Assembly (NCBI GenBank): GCA_913063225.1
Contig: CAJXYP010000012.1
Coordinates: 1-64,000, forward strand
Direction: 5' to 3'
From: an uncultured Cellvibrionales bacterium
GTDB taxonomy: Bacteria; Pseudomonadota; Gammaproteobacteria; Pseudomonadales; GM7GCV1
Length of the DNA: 64,000 nt
The position numbers and the translations under genes are program-made. Within the stretch, counting starts at the first letter, position 1. The number at the start of each line of letters is the position of its first letter. The notes below the pieces were generated by a model. It did not search any database. It was given only the letters and a program-made list of their open reading frames with translations, and was not told where the DNA came from. Positions 7,059 to 15,427 of this stretch are shown here, piece after piece.

Positions 7059-8759
7059 ATGTTGGCATTAAGTGAAATTCGTGGAAGCAGCAAGATAATA
7101 CGGTCTATGGTATTTGTATTGGCCTTGTACGCGGCTGAGGTCATTGCTTGTGTACCGCCACCGCCAGCGCCTGGAACCCCATCCTCAATCTCAGTACCTT
7201 CGAGTAATACGGGCAGTACAGTAACTATATCCTGGGGCGCTTCTTCAGGTACAGTAACTAAATACCATCTCCAGCGTCGGAAAGATGCTGGTTTTTGGTC
7301 TACGATATACAGCGGATCAAATACAACCTTTGACGATTATGGCCTGACCGCCGCCGATTATCATTACCGAGTATATGCTTGCAGAACCACTAGTACTGGC
7401 ACTTCCTGTTCCGGCGCACGAACTAGTTCAGAAATGCAAAATAGCACTCCGCTTCCCACTCCACATGTGCCCTCCGACTACAATGCATTGCGAAAAAACA
7501 CAGATGGAACAACGATTGTATTAACTGAGAATACAAACGGCACTCCTTCAATAGGTGATATAGAGCTTGTATGGAATGGTGGTTCAGGTACCTATACCGC
7601 GCAAATTCTTACGACTACCGCAGGCTCTTGGCAGTCTATCGCTGCGGATATTGTGCAGCGTGACTTTAATGTCGATGGTGCTATCGATGTTTTACTAAAG
7701 GATATTGATCCTCTTATCCCCGCAATACCATCCCTTTTAGATCAGGTTGTGTTTGTAAACCCTTACCCTGCACAGGATCCATTGGCAGTAACTGCAGTAG
7801 ACGATGATTTCCAAAAATTCTTTACTCAGATTAGCAGTTGGATTTTAGATCCAGATTGGTTTTTTCAATTTATTAGTTACAACAATTTCGTAGGTACAGA
7901 ATGGGTGGAAGAGTGCTGGTTTGGTTGGGAGGCAGGCCTCTACCAAGAGGAGATCGGCAGTTTCTGGGGTTGGGGTTGGCATTGCGATTGGGTTCAATAC
8001 GCTTACAACTATACTGTGCCAATTTTTGATGCCAGTCTATCTTTGGAGGCTCTGGAGTTTTCGGTTAGGGTTAAGAATTTGTTTCATCCGGAAGGCGATC
8101 TCCCCTCTGATGTAGATACTATAGCCGCTGTAGATATTTTGGAGGGTATCCTAGGTGTTGAAACGGGAAGCAATGTCTTTGCTATTACAGGTACTACGAA
8201 TCCAGTGTGGATACCTGAGAGCCGCAGAGAGATCATACTAGGCCGTTTAGTTTTGGGCGGCATATTGAGATACCCAGGTATTTTAGTCTTTCTTCCCCAG
8301 TCAACCGTTACCGAAGATGAAGAGGCAGAGGCAGAGGCAGGTGAGTTTGGAGAACAAGTCGCTATCACCCAGATAGATCTGGCAGCTCAATATAATAATT
8401 GGCCCCCGCGTGCCCTGATAGGTGAAGGTGAAGGGGCAGGAAACGCTTATTTAAGGGTGCCGAGAGAGGCGCTCTTGGTAGGGGCATACTTCTATCCTAA
8501 TCTTACTGACCCAAGTTGGGGCGCGCCATTTGATATTAATGACACCGCGGAACTTATCGCTGCAAATGCAGCATGGATTCGAACACTAATGTATTTCGAA
8601 AGCGATATATACGATATCGGCTGTTATACCCTTCACGCTTCGAGAGGAATTGCCTATTTGGCAGAGCGCAGCGCGATGGGCCTGTACCCTGCAAGGATTC
8701 CTAGAAGAGCATCAGATACGCTTGTGACCAGTTCTCCTCCGCAGTGCGCGGGATTCTAA
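7059..8759 (+). CDS. Large exported protein with an N-terminal fibronectin type III domain
   Basis: A 566-residue protein. The start is supported by AAGGAGAACTCT before the ATG. The leader has a long N-region and a hydrophobic core (residues 17-30) ending VIAC, so Cys31 may be lipid-modified. A proline-rich stretch leads to a fibronectin type III domain at about 40-130 (TVTISWGASSGTVTKYHLQR, then DYHYRVYACR). The region after that (NTDGTTIVLTENTNGTPS, then DFNVDGAIDVLLKDI) resembles fragments seen in large secreted repeat proteins. The remainder is Trp- and Tyr-rich and unrecognised. The following gene starts one base after this stop, so the two are translated together. Function unknown; a secreted effector with a small partner is possible. 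Confidence 0.65.
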   Translation: MLALSEIRGSSKIIRSMVFVLALYAAEVIACVPPPPAPGTPSSISVPSSNTGSTVTISWGASSGTVTKYHLQRRKDAGFWSTIYSGSNTTFDDYGLTAADYHYRVYACRTTSTGTSCSGARTSSEMQNSTPLPTPHVPSDYNALRKNTDGTTIVLTENTNGTPSIGDIELVWNGGSGTYTAQILTTTAGSWQSIAADIVQRDFNVDGAIDVLLKDIDPLIPAIPSLLDQVVFVNPYPAQDPLAVTAVDDDFQKFFTQISSWILDPDWFFQFISYNNFVGTEWVEECWFGWEAGLYQEEIGSFWGWGWHCDWVQYAYNYTVPIFDASLSLEALEFSVRVKNLFHPEGDLPSDVDTIAAVDILEGILGVETGSNVFAITGTTNPVWIPESRREIILGRLVLGGILRYPGILVFLPQSTVTEDEEAEAEAGEFGEQVAITQIDLAAQYNNWPPRALIGEGEGAGNAYLRVPREALLVGAYFYPNLTDPSWGAPFDINDTAELIAANAAWIRTLMYFESDIYDIGCYTLHASRGIAYLAERSAMGLYPARIPRRASDTLVTSSPPQCAGF

Positions 8760-8760
8760 T

Positions 8761-9246
8761 GTGACTAAACAGCACCCCGCAGTGCAGTTTGACCAGAAAT
8801 ATAGACAGAGCTTGAATGATCTAGGGTTGGTATTTGTTCGTTCTTATTCTTACAACGCAGATGGTTTTGTGGAATATCGGGTCGGGGACTATTTTCTTCG
8901 GGTAGGGATTGGCACCCTTGATGAAACCGCATTGATATTCTTTGGGCGCATGTGGGCGGAACTTGGTAGGGAAACTTTGTCGAATAACTATCAGGCTTTT
9001 TTGGATTTTTTTGAACTGAAGAGATCTTCTGAGTTCTGTCTAAATTCTAGAAGGATGGACGAGTATTTCAAAGACATTAATGAGCTTATTCATACGACTT
9101 TGCCGAGAATTTTGGAATCTTTAAATGAAACTAATCTCGTGGAAATAGAAGCTATGCCAGGAGGTGTTGAATTTGGTTATAGAAAACTATTAGTCCACAG
9201 AAAAAACTTAGAGCCGCCGGTGCTGCTGTCGGGCCCGAAAAAATAG
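8761..9246 (+). CDS. Small cytoplasmic partner protein of unknown function
   Basis: A 161-residue protein starting at GTG one base after the stop of the fibronectin-III gene, so probably translationally coupled. It has no signal peptide or membrane segment. It begins with a mixed alpha/beta region (DGFVEYRVGDYFLRVGIGTL) and continues with helices (NNYQAFLDFFELKRSS, DINELIHTTLPRILESL). I do not recognise the family. A small soluble protein encoded directly behind a large exported one is the arrangement of effector-immunity or substrate-chaperone pairs, but nothing in the sequence proves either. Confidence 0.6.
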   Translation: MTKQHPAVQFDQKYRQSLNDLGLVFVRSYSYNADGFVEYRVGDYFLRVGIGTLDETALIFFGRMWAELGRETLSNNYQAFLDFFELKRSSEFCLNSRRMDEYFKDINELIHTTLPRILESLNETNLVEIEAMPGGVEFGYRKLLVHRKNLEPPVLLSGPKK

Positions 9247-9549
9247 AGAAAAATTGGGGGCGTAGTGAACCTGCCATAACTTAACGGACACTCTTATTAA
9301 GCGCCTGATTTGTACGTATTAATAACATAAGTTTTTAGTACTCGATGACTGAGATTGAATCGGCAGTAAAGCCAGACGGCATAGCGGATAACTTCAGGGG
9401 AAATCGGTAGTGTTTGTAAGTATTCATGACAAAAATATCTAATATCACAGGTTTACTTGTCAGTACCCTTTCGGCTGCATTCCACGCTTGCTTGCGGTAC
9501 GATCCGAGAATAATGAGTAATTGGGTTTAACAAAAAAGAGGGGGCGGAG
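9247..9549. other. 303-bp intergenic region in the island
   Basis: Between the small partner gene and the lipoprotein gene at 9550. It is A/T-rich with no ORF of note, no perfect hairpin with a U tract and no recognisable repeat. A promoter for the downstream lipoprotein is expected but I could not place one. Confidence 0.35.
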
Positions 9550-10407
9550 ATGCGAAAACCTAAACTCTTACTTTTAGCGGTGCTTCTTGTAGTCGGCTGC
9601 ACGGACTCTTCACCTCCAACAATCGACACTTCCTCTGAAGAAAGCATGCAAGAATCGATTGCAAACGTTCGACAGTCACTCCCCGAATCAGACCGAGCTG
9701 CATTTGACGCGGCACTTTTGCAGCTCAAAATAGGTCATTTTGATTTTGAAGAACTCATAACGCTTGGGACTTCTGGAGATACTGGCAAAGCGGCGCTAGA
9801 AAATCGATTTAATGCAACTCTTGAAGACAAGACTGGAGCAGAGGTACTTGCAGCAGCGGAAGCACTGCAAGTGGAATCCGAGAAGAGACGGCTGGAGCAA
9901 GAGGCGCAACGACGGGAGCAGAATCTAGCGGAAATTGATGAGTTGGAGTCTAGGCTAGCTGCGGGGACTCTAGCATTAGTAGAACTGGAAAAATTTGAGG
10001 TCGTACGGTCTCGATTTTTTCAAGAGGAAGAACAGTTTTTTGGAACCCGCTCTGTTATTGAGCTGACCGTTCGCAATGGCACTAATCAACCCGTTTCCAG
10101 AGCCTATTTCGAGGGCATTGTTGCCTCCCCAGAAAGAGCGGTTCCATGGATTACTGAAACCTTCAACTATCAAATTGCTGGAGGCTTAGAATCAGGAGAA
10201 GAGGCAAGCTGGAGACTCTCTCCAAACAGTTTTTCGGATTGGGGTACCGTTGATGTCCCCGACGACGCCATATTGACAGTGACCGCTTTCCGTCTAGATG
10301 GTGCAGATGGCGAACCGGTATTCAATGCGCGCTCGTTGTCTGATCGGGAGCTGCAACGACTCGACACCCTGAGAACGACTCGACGCCTTGAGAACCAATT
10401 CCAATAA
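9550..10407 (+). CDS. DUF6694-type lipoprotein
   Basis: A 285-residue lipoprotein: a short leader ends LLVVGC with the lipobox Cys17. The next ~85 residues (IDTSSEESMQESIANVRQSL, then PESDRAAFDAALLQL) match the DUF6694 group of small proteobacterial lipoproteins of unknown role. A long charged coiled coil follows (residues about 95-145), then a beta-rich C-terminal domain (ELTVRNGTNQPVSRAYFEG, then WITETFNYQIAGGLESGEEA). That domain looks like the immunoglobulin-like part seen in cell-envelope proteins that discuss 'extra-cytoplasmic' additions to a base lipoprotein. The ATG at 9550 follows GGGGGCGGAG. It is the last clear cargo gene before the internal element-end repeat. Confidence 0.75.
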   Translation: MRKPKLLLLAVLLVVGCTDSSPPTIDTSSEESMQESIANVRQSLPESDRAAFDAALLQLKIGHFDFEELITLGTSGDTGKAALENRFNATLEDKTGAEVLAAAEALQVESEKRRLEQEAQRREQNLAEIDELESRLAAGTLALVELEKFEVVRSRFFQEEEQFFGTRSVIELTVRNGTNQPVSRAYFEGIVASPERAVPWITETFNYQIAGGLESGEEASWRLSPNSFSDWGTVDVPDDAILTVTAFRLDGADGEPVFNARSLSDRELQRLDTLRTTRRLENQFQ

Positions 10408-11117
10408 CGATTAGATTGAATACTGAAACCGCCTTAGGTGATTTGTGTTGGGCACCCAGAGGTACTGACAACTCAACTCTATTGCCCCAATAGGCCCAAC
10501 CGCATTGTCACTATACCGTGGCCTCTTACCAGACTTCGAGCGCATTTCTCCTCTGCACTGCACGTACAAAAATTGTAACTAATAGTTCAACTTTCGTTAC
10601 ACATTTCAATGCAGGTGTGTGAGTGGCAGCGCAATATCTAACGACCAATCTAATGTGCAACCGCTAAGGTCGTTTGCGACTAGTTTAAGTTCTTGTTTTC
10701 AGTCGGAAGTTTTAAAAGCTGGTGCCCACGTCCGGACTTGGCACTGTTTTCCTATAACCTATTGATTCAATGACTTATTTGAAGCCCTAAAACAATACTA
10801 ACGGGTAAACTAATGGGTAGTAAAGCGGCAATCCAATCAATGTTATCCTGAATCCAAATCGCTAGAAACGAAACTGATTCCGCTATTCAGCAAAGAGCCT
10901 ATGCCCAGCCTGATGTCGATCCGACGGAAAACTTTGCATTTCGGCCGGTGTCAATTGAATAGAAGACGCACCGCGTCGTATATACGCCTCTTTTCTTTCT
11001 AGCAAATAATTAAGTCCACTCGCCCTCTCTACGCTTACGACAAGAAGCAAAAGTTCATTGTGCTCAACTATGCTTGTTTTGAAACACTGGTTCTTGCATA
11101 GCGATTCCTTCAACCGA
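10408..11117. other. Degenerate island segment without a convincing gene
   Basis: This stretch contains the element-end repeat at 10721-10825 and no convincing coding region. A 76-codon open frame on the minus strand (10883-11113, TTG start) has a plausible amphipathic part (NYLLERKEAYIRRGASS) but no family match that I know. It could be a remnant of the integrase interrupted upstream. Confidence 0.4.
10721..10825. repeat. Element-end repeat B, second copy with degenerate att core
   Basis: This is the second copy of the 104-bp repeat at 4225-4328. The att core here is damaged (GGTGCCCACGTCCGGA against GGTGCCCAGGGGCGGA), while the arm-like block TACTAACGGGTAAACTAATG is identical in both copies. 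It divides the island into a cargo part (4329-10720) and a short part next to the tRNA (10826-11426), as two elements inserted one after the other would. Confidence 0.65.
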
Positions 11118-11159
11118 TTAGCGACAGCTTGGCGGTAAAGGAATCGCTATGCAAGAACC
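11089..11159. repeat. 22-bp perfect inverted repeat with 27-bp spacer
   Basis: Bases 11089-11110 and 11138-11159 are exact reverse complements over 22 bp; the arms begin GGTTCTTGCATAGCG. The repeat ends the open frame of the integrase remnant, whose last residues are encoded by one arm. It may be a recombination scar, a hairpin that stopped the gene, or an inversion junction. Confidence 0.7.
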
Positions 11160-11339
11160 CACGGTAATAGCTAGCGCGCGCCTAAGTGCTTCACGCTTCC
11201 TCTTTGTTCTCAATGAGACCCTGATCACTTTTTTCAAGGGTTTTGCCTCACTTTTTTGCAGTCGCTTGGGAATCCACCTCTGGTAATACCAGACGCCATC
11301 CACTGACCTAGTCAGGTAAATCGAAGATCCGTTCGCCAT
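11118..11339 (-). pseudogene. Integrase (tyrosine recombinase) N-terminal remnant, DUF6538-like
   Basis: The 73 residues look like the N-terminal DUF6538 domain of phage-type integrases: YLTRSVDGVWYYQRWIPKRL, then a basic stretch, then IRVSLRTKRKREALRRALAI. The match stops at about residue 52. The rest (TVGSCIAIPLPPSCR) is encoded by an arm of the 22-bp inverted repeat and its spacer. The catalytic domain with the R-H-R-Y residues is absent from the window. It starts 87 bp from the 3' end of the tRNA-Phe gene and runs away from it, the usual place for the integrase of a tRNA-targeting element. It is almost certainly not functional. Confidence 0.65.
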
Positions 11340-11426
11340 AAACTAACGTCCAACCTAATGGGTTGCGAATCAAATGGCTTTATGTAAAATTTAACCCGTT
11401 GAATTTAAAGGGTTTATTTTGAGGAA

Positions 11427-11502
11427 TGGTGCCCAGGGGCGGAATCGAACCACCGACACGAGGATTTTCAATCCTCTGCTCTACCGACTGAGCTACCTGG
11501 GC
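11427..11502 (-). tRNA. tRNA-Phe (GAA)
   Basis: A 76-nt cloverleaf read on the minus strand: acceptor GCCCAGG pairs with CCTGGGC, the D-arm is GCTCAGTCGGTAGAGC, the anticodon stem-loop AGGATTGAAAATCCT gives anticodon GAA, and the T-arm is GGCGGTTCGATTCCGCC-like (here GGTGGTTCGATTCCGCC). It ends ACCA, so the CCA is encoded. Its 3' end is the integration site of the island on the left. Confidence 0.97.
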
Positions 11503-11562
11503 AAATACTGTTTTTGCCACTCACTACAAATTGAATTTTGCAGGGTGGAAAAAGAGGCGCGT

Positions 11563-11591
11563 ATTAAAGCGATTGGGCCATGCGGAGTCAA
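11563..11591 (-). promoter_or_regulatory. Sigma-70 promoter for tRNA-Phe
   Basis: On the minus strand TTGACT (11586-11591) is followed after exactly 17 bp by TTTAAT (11563-11568). A G/C-rich discriminator (ACGCGCC) comes next, typical of stable-RNA promoters under stringent control. The start of transcription would lie about 55 nt upstream of the tRNA. Confidence 0.7.
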
Positions 11592-11637
11592 GGGTCTGGT
11601 CGCCTTATGGCCTCTTATATTTGAGGCTACTCTTCGA

Positions 11638-11913
11638 CTATTGGTCTTCCGGCGGAATGTAGCCGTCGGCTTGGTCTACCTCGCCACCCTCAAAGAATTT
11701 GTCACGCTGCTCGTCAAGATATGCGCGGTCCGTTAGATCCATCATGTTCAGGCGTTTTTCGTTGATCAGGGTAGTCTGATGTGCCATCCAATCTTGCCAT
11801 GCTTGTTTGGATACATTTTCAAATATATTCAGCCCCTTGGGTCCGGGGAAAGGTGCGAAATCTAAGCCGTCCAATTCCTTTTTTAGTTTTTGGCACATTA
11901 CCTTTCTAGACAT
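11638..11913 (-). CDS. yggX: YggX, probable Fe(2+)-trafficking / oxidative-damage protection protein
   Basis: A 91-residue protein matching YggX over its whole length (91 in E. coli). The features are [10 protein letters not shown] with the conserved Cys7, the [10 protein letters not shown] turn, and the near-invariant core [20 protein letters not shown]. YggX protects iron-sulfur enzymes from oxidation. Its gene follows mutY (38 bp apart on the same strand), the same pairing as in E. coli and many relatives. This makes sense because MutY carries a 4Fe-4S cluster and repairs oxidative damage. Confidence 0.96.
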   Translation of the reverse strand: MSRKVMCQKLKKELDGLDFAPFPGPKGLNIFENVSKQAWQDWMAHQTTLINEKRLNMMDLTDRAYLDEQRDKFFEGGEVDQADGYIPPEDQ

Positions 11914-11951
11914 ATTCGTTCTCTACTCTTGTTTACAGCTATGGGTTAAAA

Positions 11952-12992
11952 TTAAAGATTTATAAGTTCTCTAAATAATTTACTAATCGGCGCTGGCAAA
12001 CCACCCGGCGCTGGCGTATTGAGGTTATACCAGAGGCCCGAATCAGAATCCAAGATTCTGTCGGATTCCTCATCAGAAAGCCCGCTAAACCGAGTCAAAA
12101 CCGGTACAAAGTCAAGATGAAAGTGACTAAAGGTATGACGACGCTGGGGCATAAAATCGCCGCCTTTACTCAACCCTAGCTCCAGACTGTCTTCTGTAAG
12201 GTAGACGAATGGAGGACAAAGCATTCCGCCCCAGATACCGGAAGGCGGCCTTTTCTCCAAATAAATCTCACCAGTCTCATTTTGTAAAATATGCATATGA
12301 GCCAAACGTATTGGTTTAGCCGCTTTCTTAGCGGGCCGAACCGGCAACTCTTCCTGACGATTATCAGCGAAGGCAATGCAGCTGCCTTGTAGCGGGCAGG
12401 TATCACATTTGGCTCGCCTGGCACAAAGCGTTGCCCCCAGATCCATAATGGCCTGAGCGTAATCCGCATGTTGTTCGTCAGGCGTATGGGAATTAGCTAG
12501 AGCCCATAGCTGGGTTTGAGTCACGGCATTTGTTGGTAATGTTCCTATACCGTGATACCGACACAGCACTCGCCGAACATTGGCGTCCAGAATAATGCCT
12601 TTTTGAGAAAATGCTTGAGCACGAATAGCGCCAGCGGTGGACTGCCCTATACCCGGTAGGCCTTCTAACGCTTCCTGACTAGATGGGAATATTCCCTTGT
12701 GCTCGTCTCGAATTTGAATAGCCGCAGCGTGCAAATTACGGGCCCGTGCGTAATATCCCAGACCAGCCCAAAGGCTTAATACCTGGTCCAATTCTGCATC
12801 GGCCAGTGAAAGCACTGTCGGAAATTGATCGAGGAATTTCTCAAAATAAGGAATAACTGTAGTGACCTGAGTTTGCTGCAGCATAATCTCAGAAAGCCAC
12901 ACTCGATAAGGCTCCCTAGGGTGCTGCCAGGGAAGGTCCTTACGGCCTGATACCTGGTACCAGTCTAATAATTTTTGCGCAAAACTATCCAA
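11952..12992 (-). CDS. mutY: MutY, A/G-specific adenine DNA glycosylase
   Basis: It removes adenine mispaired with 8-oxoguanine. The 346 residues contain the catalytic Glu35 (WLSEIMLQQTQV), the helix-hairpin-helix LPGIGQSTAGAI (residues 112-123), the catalytic Asp136 (LDANVRRVLC), a four-cysteine cluster motif (Cys190, 196, 199, 205) and a C-terminal NUDIX-like domain that reads 8-oxoG. One oddity: the first cluster spacing is five residues (CARRAKC), whereas E. coli MutY has six. The bases read clearly as GCCAGGCGAGCCAAA between the two Cys codons. The gene is upstream of yggX, likely in the same transcript, and divergent from hisB. Confidence 0.95.
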   Translation of the reverse strand: MDSFAQKLLDWYQVSGRKDLPWQHPREPYRVWLSEIMLQQTQVTTVIPYFEKFLDQFPTVLSLADAELDQVLSLWAGLGYYARARNLHAAAIQIRDEHKGIFPSSQEALEGLPGIGQSTAGAIRAQAFSQKGIILDANVRRVLCRYHGIGTLPTNAVTQTQLWALANSHTPDEQHADYAQAIMDLGATLCARRAKCDTCPLQGSCIAFADNRQEELPVRPAKKAAKPIRLAHMHILQNETGEIYLEKRPPSGIWGGMLCPPFVYLTEDSLELGLSKGGDFMPQRRHTFSHFHLDFVPVLTRFSGLSDEESDRILDSDSGLWYNLNTPAPGGLPAPISKLFRELINL

Positions 12993-13135
12993 GTGCTGTG
13001 CATTCCCGTTTTTAACTGAATGTTTGAATGAAACTAGCTAAGTATAAATGCCCAGGCCCTTAAAGCCCTCTGCCAACATTCTCGCGACAATAGCCACTGA
13101 GCACACTATAATCCCGCTTTTGCCCGGAGCCTTCA

Positions 13136-13729
13136 ATGACAGAGCGAAAAGCTTCCGTCACCCGCGACACGTTAGAGACCCAAATTACAGTAGATGTGAA
13201 TTTGGACGGCACTGGTGTGAGTGAGTTTAATACTGGTATTCCCTTTCTTGAGCACATGCTCGATCAAGTTGCCCGTCACGGTTTAGTTGATTTAAAAATT
13301 GAAGCCAAAGGCGACTTACACATCGATGCCCACCACACGGTGGAAGACATCGGTATTACGCTGGGCCAAGCATTCGCCCAGGCGGTAGGTAGCAAAGCCG
13401 GTATTACCCGTTATGGCCACGCTTACGTGCCATTAGACGAAGCATTGTCTCGGGTGGTTATTGATTTTTCCGGGCGTCCTGGCCTGGAAATGAATGTTGA
13501 ATTTGTTCGTGCTCGCATTGGCGAATTCGATGCAGATCTGTTCTATGAATTTTTTCAGGGCTTTGTAAATCACGCTCAGGTCACTTTGCACCTGGATAAT
13601 TTGCGCGGCAGCAATGCTCACCACCAAGCTGAAACCTTGTTTAAGGCTTTTGGCCGAGCGGTGCGTATGGCATTGACCCCTGATCCACGCATGGGCGATA
13701 TCACGCCATCTACCAAAGGCGTACTTTAG
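13136..13729 (+). CDS. hisB: HisB, imidazoleglycerol-phosphate dehydratase
   Basis: It catalyses dehydration of imidazole glycerol phosphate to imidazole acetol phosphate in histidine biosynthesis. It is monofunctional: 197 residues, without the HisB-N phosphatase domain of enterobacteria. The metal-binding motifs are present: [23 protein letters not shown] and [17 protein letters not shown]. It begins a hisB-hisH-hisA run on the plus strand; hisH starts 34 bp downstream. It is divergent from mutY with about 140 bp between them for promoters. Confidence 0.96.
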   Translation: MTERKASVTRDTLETQITVDVNLDGTGVSEFNTGIPFLEHMLDQVARHGLVDLKIEAKGDLHIDAHHTVEDIGITLGQAFAQAVGSKAGITRYGHAYVPLDEALSRVVIDFSGRPGLEMNVEFVRARIGEFDADLFYEFFQGFVNHAQVTLHLDNLRGSNAHHQAETLFKAFGRAVRMALTPDPRMGDITPSTKGVL

Positions 13730-13763
13730 GCCCTATCTCTGGGTCCAAAGGTCAAAGATACAA

Positions 13764-14411
13764 ATGTCTAAACAACTTGTAGCCATTCTCGACTACGGCA
13801 TGGGAAATCTGCACTCTGCTCGCAGCGCGCTTGAGCACGTGGGTGACAACCTAGACGTTCGAGTTACTTCCGACGCAGAGGTTATTCGTAGCGCCGACCG
13901 CCTGGTATTCCCGGGCGTTGGCGCAATGCGTGATTGCATAGCGGAAATTTGTCGACTCGGGTTCGACCAGCTAATACTGGAACAAATCGAACAGAAACCG
14001 GTTCTCGCTATCTGTGTAGGTATGCAGGCATTACTTCGCCACAGTACGGAGAATGGCGGTGTCGAATGTATCGGCAAGTTCAAAGGTGACGTTGTGCAGT
14101 TTGACAATCAGGCACGCGATTTGCATGGAAATAGGCTTAAAGTGCCGCACATGGGTTGGAACCAGGTAAATCAGGTCGATCACCCCATGTGGCACCAAAT
14201 TGATGCAGGTGAACGCTTTTATTTTGTGCATAGCTATTACACAAAACCGCTACAATCCGCGCAAATTTATGGCACCACAAATTACGGTATTGAATTTGCC
14301 TCTGCGCTTGCTCTGCAAAATTTATTCGCCGTTCAATTTCACCCTGAAAAAAGCCAACACGCTGGATTACAGCTGCTACGCAACTTTCTTGAATGGAAAG
14401 GTGAATTCTAA
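13764..14411 (+). CDS. hisH: HisH, glutamine amidotransferase subunit of IGP synthase
   Basis: It supplies ammonia from glutamine to HisF. This 215-residue class I amidotransferase has the catalytic triad Cys84 (AICVGMQAL), His193 and Glu195 (QFHPEKSQ), and starts with the typical [13 protein letters not shown]. It forms a heterodimer with HisF, which here is encoded on the opposite strand at 15428-16198. It lies between hisB and hisA. Confidence 0.96.
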   Translation: MSKQLVAILDYGMGNLHSARSALEHVGDNLDVRVTSDAEVIRSADRLVFPGVGAMRDCIAEICRLGFDQLILEQIEQKPVLAICVGMQALLRHSTENGGVECIGKFKGDVVQFDNQARDLHGNRLKVPHMGWNQVNQVDHPMWHQIDAGERFYFVHSYYTKPLQSAQIYGTTNYGIEFASALALQNLFAVQFHPEKSQHAGLQLLRNFLEWKGEF

Positions 14412-14502
14412 GTTCTTTTACTTGTCCAATCCAAACTCTGGACAAATAACCCAATAAATACTTTTGATCTGATACCGATAGGTATTGATCTATGGAGAAC
14501 AA

Positions 14503-15231
14503 ATGCTAGTTATCCCGGCCATCGATCTTAAAGACGGACAATGTGTTCGTCTTAAGCAAGGCCTTATGGAAGAAACCACTGTCTTTTCGGAAGACCCGGT
14601 CAATATGGCGAGTAACTGGGCCCAAGAAGGTGCTCGGCGATTACACGTGGTCGATTTAAACGGAGCATTTGCGGGAACGCCGGTCAATAGAAATGTAGTA
14701 CACGAAATCACCGCCAACTACCCAGGACTTCCGGTTCAAATCGGTGGCGGCATACGCAATATCGAAACTATTGAAAGCTACATAATCGCCGGCGTTAGCT
14801 GGGTAATTATTGGTACCAGCGCCGTTGAAACACCTGAAATGGTTGCAGAAGCTTGCCGTGAATTTCCAGGAAAAATTATAGTTGGCTTAGATGCCAGGAA
14901 TGGCTTGGTCGCGACGGACGGATGGGCCAAGGTAACGGACATCAAAGCAACTGAGCTAGCTAAGCGCTTTGAACAAGATGGCGTTGAATCTATTGTCTAC
15001 ACGGATATTGCCAGAGACGGCATGATGCAGGGCGTAAATGTCGAAGCAACGCTGGAAATGGCCCACGCATCAACCATCCCTATTATTGCTTCCGGCGGCA
15101 TAACCAATATGGATGATATTAAGGCCCTTAAAAAGGTTTCTGACCAGGGCATTATGGCGGCGATTACTGGTCGCGCTATATATGAAGGAACTCTTGATCT
15201 AGCGGAGGCTCAAGCCCACTGTGATGACTAG
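14503..15231 (+). CDS. hisA: HisA, phosphoribosyl-formimino-AICAR ribotide isomerase
   Basis: This (beta/alpha)8 barrel isomerase catalyses the Amadori step of histidine biosynthesis. The start is the ATG at 14503 ([17 protein letters not shown]) because TATGGAGAACAA precedes it and it puts the catalytic Asp at residue 8. An upstream TTG in frame would only add six residues. The second catalytic Asp is in VGLDARNG, and the phosphate-binding loops are QIGGGIRN and IASGGITN. It is 242 residues long, close to the usual 245. It is the last gene of the plus-strand his run. Confidence 0.96.
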   Translation: MLVIPAIDLKDGQCVRLKQGLMEETTVFSEDPVNMASNWAQEGARRLHVVDLNGAFAGTPVNRNVVHEITANYPGLPVQIGGGIRNIETIESYIIAGVSWVIIGTSAVETPEMVAEACREFPGKIIVGLDARNGLVATDGWAKVTDIKATELAKRFEQDGVESIVYTDIARDGMMQGVNVEATLEMAHASTIPIIASGGITNMDDIKALKKVSDQGIMAAITGRAIYEGTLDLAEAQAHCDD

Positions 15232-15427
15232 GGACCTCGTCCCCTTTGGTCGATTGTCACCATCCCTAGCTCCAAGTCGCGATTAGTCGCTGCGCTCCAA
15301 AAACCAAAATAAAAAACAATAGGCCAATTCGGCGCCCCTGTGGCAGCGGAAATAGTTAATTCGCGTGAATTACCCGCAGCAAACACAGAAACAAAAAGAG
15401 GGTTCGGGGGAAACCCCCAAAATAGAA
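15232..15427. other. Convergent intergenic region between hisA and hisF
   Basis: About 195 bp between two convergent stops. A small hairpin GGGAC-CTC-GTCCC (15231-15243) overlaps the hisA stop and is followed only by CCTTTGG, so it is at best a weak terminator. Nothing else is recognisable. Confidence 0.35.

Noticed and set aside
10883-11113. 76-codon minus-strand open frame in the island
   Set aside because: It has only a TTG start, begins inside an arm of the inverted repeat and shows no family similarity; at most an integrase remnant.
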